Of a stretch of 64,000 nt of DNA, positions 44,160 through 51,966 are shown in pieces. Made by a program: the position numbers and the translations under genes. Location: NCBI GenBank assembly GCA_029237605.1, contig JAQRGB010000001.1, positions 256,303 to 320,302 of the forward strand, in the 5' to 3' direction. Source of the DNA: Candidatus Thiodubiliella sp. Its GTDB lineage: Bacteria; Pseudomonadota; Gammaproteobacteria; PS1; Pseudothioglobaceae. Every line of letters starts with the position of its first letter. Position 1 is the first letter of the stretch. Below the pieces are notes generated by a model. The model saw nothing but the letters and a program-made list of their open reading frames with translations. It was not told where the DNA came from and ran no database searches.

Positions 44160-44724
44160 TTAAAATATATATTTAATACCAAGAGAAACGAACAAAATAC
44201 TAATCGAGGTAAAAATTAGTGGTTTAATAATCTTATCGCCATTTTTGAGTGTTAAATGACTACCCATATAATTTCCTATAATACTAGCAACAATCATTGG
44301 AATGCCAATTATAAATGCCATTTTCCCAGCAATTGCAAAAGCAATAAATGCACCAGTATTTGAGGCAAAATTAAATATTTTAGAAGTTGCTGATGACTCA
44401 ATAAGTGGCATATGAATCAAAAAGTGCAAAGCTAGAATTAACAAGGATCCAGGATCTGGCCAAAAAACCATCATAAAAACCAATCACAAAAGTAACAATA
44501 GGCAAAGTAAATATAATGTCTTTTTTAGCTGGTTCATACAACCCATCTTTTTTATCTTTTTTTGACATAAAAGAAAGCACCAAACCAATTGGTATCATAA
44601 AAAATATAATCTTACCAACTATGCTTTCATCAATTGCTAAAATCACTTCTGAGCCAATATAAGCGCCAATAAGCGCTGTTAGTATGCCGTACCCAACAAC
44701 CAAAACTAATACGCCAATTAACAA
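44160..44724 (-). pseudogene. TauE/SafE (TSUP) family transporter, frameshifted and 5'-truncated
   Basis: Two overlapping frames give one membrane protein. The first has LTALIGAYIGSEVILAIDES and ends VTFVIGFYDGF, then a frame change at about 44460. The second continues PDPGSLLILALHFLIHMPLIE and FNFASNTGAFIAFAIAGK to the C-terminus. GFYDGFFGPGTG is the diagnostic TSUP motif, here broken by the frameshift. The first 80 or so residues of a normal TSUP protein are missing. Members export sulfite or sulfonates. Confidence 0.75.
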
Positions 44725-44754
44725 ATAATCAGTAACGAATCTTCAATAAACATA

Positions 44755-45470
44755 TTATTTATCCCTGTGTAGAATCAGTGCGGAAATATCATAATTTTCT
44801 TTGCCATTTTTTATTAATTGCTGATACTTGTTGTAAACATTTTTTGTTAATTCTAAATTAAGATTATTTTTATTTGCTTTATTAAGAGCGTAGCTAAAAT
44901 ATTTAACCATCCATTTAATGGCAAAGCCAAAATTAAATTCACGCTGGTGCACGGCCTCTAGTCTATTTTTCATTTGCCAAGAGCCCGCTGCTGCTCCTGA
45001 AATAGCACTGAGTAGTTTATCTATATCTAAAATATTTTTAGCACCGCCTACCACAATACTAAGAGTGCCGCCTATCCACAGCCTCAACGCCGCTAACAGA
45101 CGCATTAATAAAATCAACCTTTTTTTTGCTTAATTCTGTATTTATCTTGATTGCCATTGCATAAGATATAAGTTGTATGATCCACGACTATTGCGCTTTT
45201 TTTAAGTGGTTTATCAGCCCTATATCATTAGCAAAAAATATTTCTTCTAAATCTTGGTCACGCCCAGAGCAAAGGATAATAATATCAGCGGTTTTGACTT
45301 CATTTACAAGATTTTTAACAATTTCACCACCAAATTCCTGTTGCCATTTTTGTGTTTTTGTTATTGTTCTATTAAAAGCCTTCATATTAAATTGCTTGTT
45401 TTTTTGCTAAGTGCCCTGCCATATGATAACCCATAGTATCAAGACCTATGAAAATGATTTGTTTTTGCAT
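44755..45470 (-). pseudogene. 3-hydroxyisobutyrate dehydrogenase-family remnant
   Basis: Starting at an ATG at 45470 the minus strand reads MQKQIIFIGLDTMGYHMAGH, the NAD-binding start of the family, then in other frames MKAFNRTITKTQKWQQEFGG, ADIIILCSGRDQDLEEI and, after further breaks, SGAAAGSWQMKNRLEAVHQ and GFAIKWMVKYFSYALNKA near the C-terminus. The pieces are in the right order, with at least three frame changes. Confidence 0.7.
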
Positions 45471-45629
45471 TTTATTAATTAACTCCTTAATACAAGTTGA
45501 TTATAAAAACTTATAGTCGGAATATTATTCATTCCGAACATTCTTAAAAGCTACCTATCGTTACCGTCATATTTTGGAGAAAAAGAACTTCTTTTGTGCA
45601 GAGTTTCTTGATTTTTAAAAATCAAAAAA

Positions 45630-46300
45630 TCACCATGATTGAATATTATCATTATAAATATTTTCATTGTTAAGTATATCTTTAAACTTATTTAAGAATA
45701 ATACTCCATGTGCATCTTTAGAAGAGACATTATGAAAATCATAATGAGATAAATACTTGCCATTATTATTTTTTATTAGCGGCATACTGTTAATAATTGG
45801 ATTTCCATCTTCGAAAGAATCTGGTCTCTTTATATTAAATATAGGTTGTTGTGCGGTTGACAAGTCTTTTTCAGATAGATATTTTATGACATCTTTTAAT
45901 TGAACAATCTCTGTAGTAGCTGTTTCATCACCTCTAAGGCAGTAAAGAGCTAAATATTCTGGATAATAAAGATATAAATATATTTTCTCCAGCTAAAGAC
46001 AGGTCAGGATTATCAACATGATAATTAAATTCAACAAATCCTAGTCTTGTAGGAGTATTTAGGATATTCCCTACTAGAATATTCTTGATCAATAAAATAC
46101 TTTTATCGCCATTTTTAAATTCTTTTATGATATTAAGTCTGTTATTGTTAACTAGGAACTTTTTTAACTATTCAGCCCATTGTTTAGAACTGTTAACACA
46201 ATAAATATCATTGTTTATATTTGCTGTATTATCTAATATCTTTGTATCTAGAAGGCTCTCTGTCAGTTCTAACAAAATATATTTTACTATCATAATTAAA
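45630..46300 (-). pseudogene. Fe(II)/2-oxoglutarate oxygenase-like (TauD/AsnO type) remnant
   Basis: The minus strand holds in successive frames LGFVEFNYHVDNPDLSLAG, with a possible first iron ligand His, then YYPEYLALYCLRGDETATTE and QPIFNIKRPDSFEDGNPI. This order (HxDN, LYCLRGDE, RPDSF) recalls asparagine/arginine hydroxylases of the TauD superfamily. At least three stops or frameshifts interrupt it. The family call is tentative. Confidence 0.45.
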
Positions 46301-46395
46301 AAATGGCGAATTGTAACTCATAAGCGCAACACTTTGATTAAAAACAATAAATTCGTCCTTAATACTTACTCTATTGTCATAAAAATTAAAGATGG

Positions 46396-47055
46396 TTAGA
46401 AAGATTTACCGATACTAAATACTATATTTTCTTCATTATCTACATCAACATCATTTTCATTAGTTTTGGTAAAGTTTAATGCATAATCTAGTCCATCGTA
46501 AGATTTGCCAAAGCTAATGCCATACATCTTATATCCATCAGCATTACCTATTGTGTTAGAATATCTACCAAGGGTTAACGATGCATCTATATCGTTAATA
46601 CTAGTACCATAACTACCTTCAATATAATTAACTGCCTCATTGTGCCCCTTATAATAGATTAAGCCAAAATTAGCATAAGATGTACTGATATAACTCTCTT
46701 TAAAGTTAGCACTTCCATTATCTTTTGAATAGCGGTAATCAATATAGCCAATTTCATAGCCAATGCCATTATTTAACTTACCTGAATAAGAGCCGTAATA
46801 ATCAAATTCAGAGCCATCATTTTTACCAAGGCTAGAGCCCCATATGCCTAATATAAAGCCATTTCTAGCATCCCAATCAAGTCCACCTTGAATAGCTTTG
46901 TTATCATCAGATTGAGTTCTAGCGCGCCATACATAGTTAGTAACAATATTTATATTGGCACTAATTGCTGATTTTTTTTCTACAGCAAATAACATTGAGT
47001 TAAAAGTTAAAGTTAGATATATTACCAACAAGAATTTTTTTATACTATTTTTCAT
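46396..47055 (-). CDS. TorF-family putative porin
   Basis: A 219-residue outer-membrane protein with a signal peptide (FLLVIYLTLTFNSMLFA) and amphipathic beta strands ending in a C-terminal Phe (IVFSIGKSF). The start of the mature part (SANINIVTNYVWRARTQSDDN) and GLDWDARNGFILGIWGSS are typical of the TIGR02001 family, found next to ammonium transporters in many marine proteobacteria. It lies 63 bases after amtB and is probably the third gene of the glnK-amtB unit, perhaps letting nitrogen compounds through the outer membrane. Confidence 0.83.
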   Translation of the reverse strand: MKNSIKKFLLVIYLTLTFNSMLFAVEKKSAISANINIVTNYVWRARTQSDDNKAIQGGLDWDARNGFILGIWGSSLGKNDGSEFDYYGSYSGKLNNGIGYEIGYIDYRYSKDNGSANFKESYISTSYANFGLIYYKGHNEAVNYIEGSYGTSINDIDASLTLGRYSNTIGNADGYKMYGISFGKSYDGLDYALNFTKTNENDVDVDNEENIVFSIGKSF

Positions 47056-47118
47056 TTCTACCTCCTTATTTATATATTTTTAATAACATCATAGACAAAA
47101 TATTTTTGACTGATTTTA

Positions 47119-48333
47119 TTACTTAATCGTAAATTCTGGATAAGCATGCACTCCGCACTCCGCAATATCTACACCTTCTGCTTCTACTTGTTCTGAAACT
47201 CGAATACCAATCACAGCTTTAATCACTAACCAAAGTATCAATGATACACCAAACACCCAAACAAAGATTATCAAAGCACCGAGTAACTGTCCTGTGAATA
47301 ATACCTCCCCATTAGTTAATGGTACCGCTAACAATCCCCATAATCCAACAACACCGTGTACAGAAATTGCACCCACTGGGTCATCAATCTTAAATACTTT
47401 ATCTAAGGTTAAAATTGAGAATACCACTAATATACCGCCAACAGCACCAATTAAAGTTGCACCTAAGGCACTTGGTGTATCGGGTCCTGCAGTAATAGCA
47501 ACTAGACCTGCTAGCGCACCATTTAATGCCATCGTTAAGTCTGCTTTACCCCATATTAATTTAACTAATAAAAGCGCAGAAATAACGCCACCAGACGCGG
47601 CTGCGTTAGTATTCAAAAATACCATAGCAACAGCATTAGCACTGTCTTTACTTGCCATTGCCAATACCGAACCGCCATTGAAACCAAACCATCCCATCCA
47701 TAAAATAAATACGCCAAGTGTAGCTAGCGGCATATTTGCTCCTATTATTGGATTTGACGACCCATCTTTATTATATTTTCCACGACGAGCGCCTAATACT
47801 AATACACCAGCTAAAGCCGCTGCACCGCCAGCCATGTGCACAATACCTGATCCTGCAAAGTCAGCAAAGCCATAATCAGAAAGTTTAAATAGCCCAAATA
47901 CCGCTTCACCCCCCCAAGTCCAGGAGCCCTCTAATGGATAAATAATAGCAGTAAATACTAATGCAAATGCAAAAAATGAAAATAATTTCATTCTTTCGGC
48001 TACTGCACCAGAAACAATACTCATTGCCGTTGCTACAAACACCACTTGGAAAAAAAAGTCTGCCGCAGTTGAATATTTATCACCTTGTCCACTAATACCA
48101 TCTAACATAATGCCACCACCATACATTAAATCATAGCCATATACCATATAAGTGGTACAAGCAATCGCAAATAAACCTATATTCTTGGTTAAAATTTCAG
48201 TGGTATTCTTAACTCTTACTAACCCTGCTTCTAACATTGAAAAGCCTGCTGCCATCCACATTACCAAGGACCCCATTACTAAAAAGTAAAAAGTATCTAT
48301 AGCAAATTGCATTTCTAAAATTGTATCTTCCAT
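47119..48333 (-). CDS. amtB: Ammonium transporter
   Basis: A 404-residue protein with eleven predicted helices. Conserved features are the phenylalanine gate region, DFAGSGIVHMAGGAAALAGV carrying the first channel His, and ISVHGVVGLWGLLAVPL with the second. The N-terminal tail MEDTILEMQFAIDTFYFL replaces a signal peptide. It is gated by GlnK, whose gene starts nine bases upstream in the same operon. Confidence 0.96.
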   Translation of the reverse strand: MEDTILEMQFAIDTFYFLVMGSLVMWMAAGFSMLEAGLVRVKNTTEILTKNIGLFAIACTTYMVYGYDLMYGGGIMLDGISGQGDKYSTAADFFFQVVFVATAMSIVSGAVAERMKLFSFFAFALVFTAIIYPLEGSWTWGGEAVFGLFKLSDYGFADFAGSGIVHMAGGAAALAGVLVLGARRGKYNKDGSSNPIIGANMPLATLGVFILWMGWFGFNGGSVLAMASKDSANAVAMVFLNTNAAASGGVISALLLVKLIWGKADLTMALNGALAGLVAITAGPDTPSALGATLIGAVGGILVVFSILTLDKVFKIDDPVGAISVHGVVGLWGLLAVPLTNGEVLFTGQLLGALIIFVWVFGVSLILWLVIKAVIGIRVSEQVEAEGVDIAECGVHAYPEFTIK

Positions 48334-48342
48334 TATCTTCTC

Positions 48343-48690
48343 CTAAAGTGCGTCCACATCAGTTTCTCCAGTTCTAACACGAACAACATTTTCCAAGCTA
48401 CTAACAAAAATTTTTCCATCGCCAATCTTACCTTCATTATCAGATTTTGCTGATGCACTTATAGCCTCAACTACCTTATTAACTTGGTCTGCGCTAATCG
48501 CAATCTCCAGCTTAACTTTTGGCAAAAAATCTACCATATATTCAGCACCACGATAAAGCTCTGTGTGTCCTTTTTGACGCCCAAAACCTTTAACCTCTGT
48601 TGCTGTAATTCCTGAAACATCTATTTCATGCAAAGCCTCTCTAACTTCATCAAGTTTAAAAGGCTTGATAATTGCAGTTACCATTTTCAT
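48343..48690 (-). CDS. glnK: Nitrogen regulatory PII protein GlnK
   Basis: A 115-residue PII protein. The T-loop Tyr51 that is uridylylated lies in [14 protein letters not shown], and the C-terminal GEIGDG-like B-loop is KIGDGKIFV. It binds AmtB when nitrogen is plentiful. Its 213-base leader contains two terminator modules with ANTAR-type hairpins (48730-48915), so expression should depend on antitermination. Confidence 0.96.
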   Translation of the reverse strand: MKMVTAIIKPFKLDEVREALHEIDVSGITATEVKGFGRQKGHTELYRGAEYMVDFLPKVKLEIAISADQVNKVVEAISASAKSDNEGKIGDGKIFVSSLENVVRVRTGETDVDAL

Positions 48691-48729
48691 TTAACTTTCT
48701 CCATTTAAGACCTATATAGCCTTATAAAC

Positions 48730-48781
48730 AAAAAAACCAATAATCACATCTACATAAAAATATGCAAATTCAATTACTGGC
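48730..48781 (-). terminator. Second attenuator terminator (T2) in the glnK leader
   Basis: CCAGTAAT (48780-48773) pairs with ATTATTGG (48744-48737), with one G-U pair and an inner TGCATA/TATGTA stem, followed by seven T (A on plus at 48730-48736). It lies between promoter and gene, so it acts as an attenuator. Confidence 0.65.
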
Positions 48782-48819
48782 TTCTATACCTTTTGTTCAG
48801 TTCCATCTTGAAACTGACG

Positions 48820-48864
48820 AAAAAAAACGCTTATTCAAGACCTTTTAAAAGGTCCAAATAAACG
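48820..48864 (-). terminator. First attenuator terminator (T1) in the glnK leader
   Basis: CGTTTATT (48864-48857) pairs with AATAAGCG (48835-48828), enclosing a perfect 16-bp palindrome GACCTTTTAAAAGGTC (48854-48839), followed by eight T (A at 48820-48827 on plus). The sequence AATAAGCG-T8 is shared, with one change, by T1 of the nirB leader. Confidence 0.75.
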
Positions 48865-48915
48865 ACAATGTTCTATATTAATCCCCGCCTTTGGAGATGA
48901 CTATTGTAAATTATA

Positions 48916-49352
48916 TATAAAAAATTCTACTACATAATCTTTTTTTAAAAATATTTCTCTATCTACCCATAAATTCAAGGTATATTTTTGTAGGTCAAAA
49001 TCAAATACTTTTAACAAAATAGGCTATGTCTTTTACTCCAAGATTGTCGGTAAGTGTAATACAGATCAGTCTTCTTACAAGATTATTTAAACTCTTTAGT
49101 ACTCAAAAAAAATTTGAGTAACTTTATAAAAATTATTATATTTAACATTTTTAAGTAACTTTTAATTTTACTTAATTCCTTTTTAGCACCTTAAGAATAA
49201 GTTTAGTTTTAAGCGTTGAAATATGTTTTTATTTATTTTTTAATAAATAAAAATTATACTCAAAACTTTGGATTGACTTAAAAATTTTCAAAAATACTCC
49301 TTGAATTACATTAATTCTAAGATAATTAGTGGTACAGTAGTTGTTTTTTTGG
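48916..49352. other. Divergent intergenic core between the two nitrogen leaders
   Basis: About 440 AT-rich bases between the TATAAT boxes of glnK (minus) and nirB (plus), with no recognisable gene. It contains an 8-bp inverted repeat TACTCAAA/TTTGAGTA (49100-49107 and 49113-49120) around five A, a possible regulator site. TGGTAC-N5-TTGTT at 49330-49345 loosely resembles a sigma-54 promoter, but the expected GC is GT. Confidence 0.5.
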
Positions 49353-49400
49353 TATAATTTTTATCAAGGTTATCCAATGATGGGTAGCAATAAAACATTG

Positions 49401-49448
49401 AACGTTTATCTAAGTTTCTATTTTAGAAGCACGATAAGCGTTTTTTTT
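49401..49448 (+). terminator. First attenuator terminator (T1) in the nirB leader
   Basis: AACGTTTATC (49401-49410) pairs with GATAAGCGTT (49433-49442, one G-U), enclosing a weak inner CTAA/TTAG stem, followed by eight T. No plus-strand gene lies upstream for over 7 kb, so this is an attenuator and not the end of another transcript. Confidence 0.78.
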
Positions 49449-49484
49449 GTCAATTTAAAGCTGAATTTAACCATAAGGTATTGA

Positions 49485-49532
49485 AGCCAGTTAGAAAGTG
49501 CTATACGCACATTTTCTAACTGGCTTTTTTTT
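49485..49532 (+). terminator. Second attenuator terminator (T2) in the nirB leader
   Basis: A very strong hairpin: AGCCAGTTAGAAA pairs perfectly with TTTCTAACTGGCT, extended by GTGC/GCAC after a two-base bulge around a TATAC loop, then eight T. It ends 37 bases before the nirB start codon, so without antitermination little nirB message should form. Confidence 0.88.
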
Positions 49533-49569
49533 ATACTTAAAACATAAATTATATAAGAAAGGAAATATT

Positions 49570-51951
49570 ATGAAAAAATTGATTATAGTTGGGTCAGGAA
49601 TGAGTGCTATGAAAGTGGTTGATGAAATTAAAAAAATAGACCCACTTATATATAGAATCACCGTCATTGGCGCAGAAACAGTATTGCCTTATAATAGAAT
49701 TATGCTTTCTCTAGTTCTATCTGGTGAAAAAAAATTTAACGAAATTAGAACACATGATAAATCTTATTTTACACAAAATAAGATTATTTTTAAGCCTGGC
49801 TTTAAAGTAATAACTGTTAATAGATGGGCTAAAACTGTATCAATAATAAAAATTGATGAAACTAATTCTGAATCACTGGATTATGACCGCTTAGTGTTAT
49901 GTACTGGCTCTACACCATTTATATTGCCATTGCCTGGTAATCAGCTAGAAGGAGTGATTTCATTTAGAGATATTTATGATGTTGAGTATATGAAATCAAA
50001 AACAGGGAAAAACAAAAAAGTAGCAATTATTGGCACAGGATTACTAGGACTTGAAGCTGCTAATGGTCTTAATGAGTTAGGGTTTGAAGTAACTGTGATT
50101 GGCAATACTGCTTCTATTATGAATATACAATTAGATGCAACTTCTGGTGAGTTGTTACAAAAAGTACTGGAGCAAAAAAATATTGTATTCAAATTAAATG
50201 CTGTTACAACGAAAATTAAAGGTAACAATAAAGTTGAATCCTTAGATTTTGAAGATGGCTCAACACTATCAACAGACATGGTAGTAATGTCGGTTGGTAT
50301 TGTTCCAAATGATACTTTAGCCAAAAAAATTGGCTTGCATACCAACCGAGGTACTATTGTAAACGACACAATGATGACTTCCGACCCTGCTATTTATTCT
50401 GTAGGAGAATGCATTAAACATAGAGGAGAAACTTATGGACTAGTAGCGCCACTGTTCGAGCAAGCACGCGTATGTGCCGAACAAGTCTGTGAGGTAAACC
50501 ATCATATATACACAGGTTCGGACATCTCTACCAAACTCAAGATTTCAGGTGTGGATGTTTTCTCAACAGGTGAGTTTGACAATAAAGATGATGAGATTAT
50601 ATGCTCCAAAGACCATACGTTGAATACACGTAGGAGGCTTTCTATTCGAGATAATAAATTAGTAGGTGCAGTATTATTTGGTGATTCCACAGATGGACTT
50701 TTTTACTTTGATTTAATTAAGAATAAAGTGGATATTACCGATATTCGAAAGACTTTATTATTTGGCGATATTAGTGTTGATGGATTAAGCGCTGGCGCAG
50801 CGGGTGTTGCAAAAATGGCAAATGATGAACAAGTTTGTGGTTGTATAGGTGTAACTAAAGGCGATATTATCAATTCAATAGCTGCTGGTTATGATACATT
50901 TGAGACAATGCAAGCAGATACAGGTTGCGCAACAGGTTGCGGTGGATGTGGTTCGGTCGCTAAACAAATTTTTAGTTTTACCTCGGGTACAGAATTAGTT
51001 ACTAAAGAAAAACTTTGTAATTGCACAAATCACTCAACAATAAAAGTGCGTAAATATATTAGGTCGATTGAAGAAGTTAAAACTATTGATGAAATTCGGA
51101 TGGCATTAAATTTTGATAATTCTTGCGAAATTTGTGGTGAGGCAATTAACTATTATTTATCTTCTCAGTTTAATGAAAAATACACGCATAATAGTGAAGA
51201 ACGCCCACACAATGAAATGATGCACGCCAACAAACAAAGAGACGGCAGTTATTCTATTGTGCCACAAATGCAAGGTGGCTTAACTACACCTGAAAAGCTT
51301 AAGGCATTAGCAGATATTTCAATAAAATATAATGTACCGACTGTTAAAATTACTGGTGGGCAACGTATTGATTTACTAGGAATTCCTAAAAAAAATCTAA
51401 ATGATATATGGGATGAAATAACTATGGCTGGTATGGAATCAGGCTACGCTTATAGTAAGGCTACTAGAACTTGTAAATCCTGTGTTGGCATAAAACATTG
51501 TATAGAGGGAACGCAAGATTCAATGGGGCTATCCATTAAAATGGAAAATGCAATTTGGTCACACTTTATGCCGCATAAATTCAAGATGGGGGTTAGTGGT
51601 TGTCCACGTAACTGTGCTGAATCAACAATTAAAGATTTTGGTGTGATTTGTACCGAAAAAGGCTATGATATCCATGTGGCTGGTGCTTGTGGCATTAGAA
51701 CAAAAGCTTGTTTAAAAGATCGTTTTTTACAAACTGAGGACGAAGTGGTTGAATATCTTAAGGCTTTTGTGCAGTTGTATCGCATAGAAGGCAATTATCT
51801 TGAACGTGTGATGCACTTTGAAGAACGTGTTGGCCTAGATTATATTCAATCAAAATTAAGCACACCAAAAAAAATTAAACAATGGGCAGATGCATTGCCT
51901 AATACTATTTCAAATCCATGGAAAACAACAAATCACAGAAAATATGCTTAA
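49570..51951 (+). CDS. nirB: NirB-type nitrite reductase, large subunit
   Basis: Reduces nitrite to ammonium with NAD(P)H, FAD, iron-sulfur and siroheme. I chose the ATG at 49570 (793 residues), with AAAGGAA upstream. Longer frames run into terminator T2. Domains in order: FAD/NAD-binding (LIIVGSGMSAMKV to residue about 290), a BFD-type [2Fe-2S] region near residues 424-470 (CGCIGVTKGD, CATGCGGCG), a second Cys-containing segment near 485-530, and the siroheme/4Fe-4S part with CKSCVGIKHC near 634 and GCPRNCAES near 676. It heads a nirB-narK-phosphatase/kinase operon. No nirD follows. Confidence 0.92.
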   Translation: MKKLIIVGSGMSAMKVVDEIKKIDPLIYRITVIGAETVLPYNRIMLSLVLSGEKKFNEIRTHDKSYFTQNKIIFKPGFKVITVNRWAKTVSIIKIDETNSESLDYDRLVLCTGSTPFILPLPGNQLEGVISFRDIYDVEYMKSKTGKNKKVAIIGTGLLGLEAANGLNELGFEVTVIGNTASIMNIQLDATSGELLQKVLEQKNIVFKLNAVTTKIKGNNKVESLDFEDGSTLSTDMVVMSVGIVPNDTLAKKIGLHTNRGTIVNDTMMTSDPAIYSVGECIKHRGETYGLVAPLFEQARVCAEQVCEVNHHIYTGSDISTKLKISGVDVFSTGEFDNKDDEIICSKDHTLNTRRRLSIRDNKLVGAVLFGDSTDGLFYFDLIKNKVDITDIRKTLLFGDISVDGLSAGAAGVAKMANDEQVCGCIGVTKGDIINSIAAGYDTFETMQADTGCATGCGGCGSVAKQIFSFTSGTELVTKEKLCNCTNHSTIKVRKYIRSIEEVKTIDEIRMALNFDNSCEICGEAINYYLSSQFNEKYTHNSEERPHNEMMHANKQRDGSYSIVPQMQGGLTTPEKLKALADISIKYNVPTVKITGGQRIDLLGIPKKNLNDIWDEITMAGMESGYAYSKATRTCKSCVGIKHCIEGTQDSMGLSIKMENAIWSHFMPHKFKMGVSGCPRNCAESTIKDFGVICTEKGYDIHVAGACGIRTKACLKDRFLQTEDEVVEYLKAFVQLYRIEGNYLERVMHFEERVGLDYIQSKLSTPKKIKQWADALPNTISNPWKTTNHRKYA

Positions 51952-51966
51952 TTCAAGGAGAATATA

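Larger units (their letters stand above)
48730..48915 (-). promoter_or_regulatory. glnK leader: promoter and tandem ANTAR-type antitermination modules
   Basis: On the minus strand: TATAAT (48915-48910); hairpin P1, ATCTCC-AAAGGC-GGGGAT (48898-48881), a hexaloop with A1 and G4; hairpin P2, GAAC-ATTGTC-GTTT (48873-48860), again A1 and G4. P2's 3' arm overlaps the 5' arm of terminator T1. After T1 comes hairpin P1' (TCAGTT against AACTGA, loop imperfect, 48817-48797) and P2', GGT-ATAGAA-GCC (48790-48779), A1 and G4, overlapping the 5' arm of terminator T2. Each P2 and terminator pair would be mutually exclusive. The order and several blocks match the nirB leader on the other strand. Confidence 0.78.
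49353..49532 (+). promoter_or_regulatory. nirB leader: promoter and tandem ANTAR-type antitermination modules
   Basis: TATAAT (49353-49358, extended by TGG); hairpin P1, TATCC-AATGAT-GGGTA (49371-49386), a hexaloop with A1 and G4, the stem extendable to seven pairs; hairpin P2, AAAC-ATTGAAC-GTTT (49393-49407), seven-base loop with A1 and G4, overlapping the 5' arm of T1. Then P1', AATTT-AAAGCT-GAATT (49452-49467), and P2', GGT-ATTGAA-GCC (49477-49488), both hexaloops with A1 and G4, the last overlapping the 5' arm of T2. ANTAR proteins recognise such paired loops (established for NasR, EutV and relatives) and favour the antiterminated form. Confidence 0.8.

Noticed and set aside
46211..46399. 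Plus-strand 62-residue frame between the oxygenase remnant and the porin gene
   Set aside because: AT-rich chance frame over decayed minus-strand sequence, no RBS and no recognisable features.
49330..49345. Sigma-54 promoter for nirB (TGGTAC-N5-TTGTT)
   Set aside because: The invariant GC is replaced by GT, and the extended TATAAT just downstream explains the start equally well.
49498..49569. Upstream start for nirB
   Set aside because: It begins inside terminator T2 and adds residues absent from homologues. The ATG at 49570 has a good RBS.
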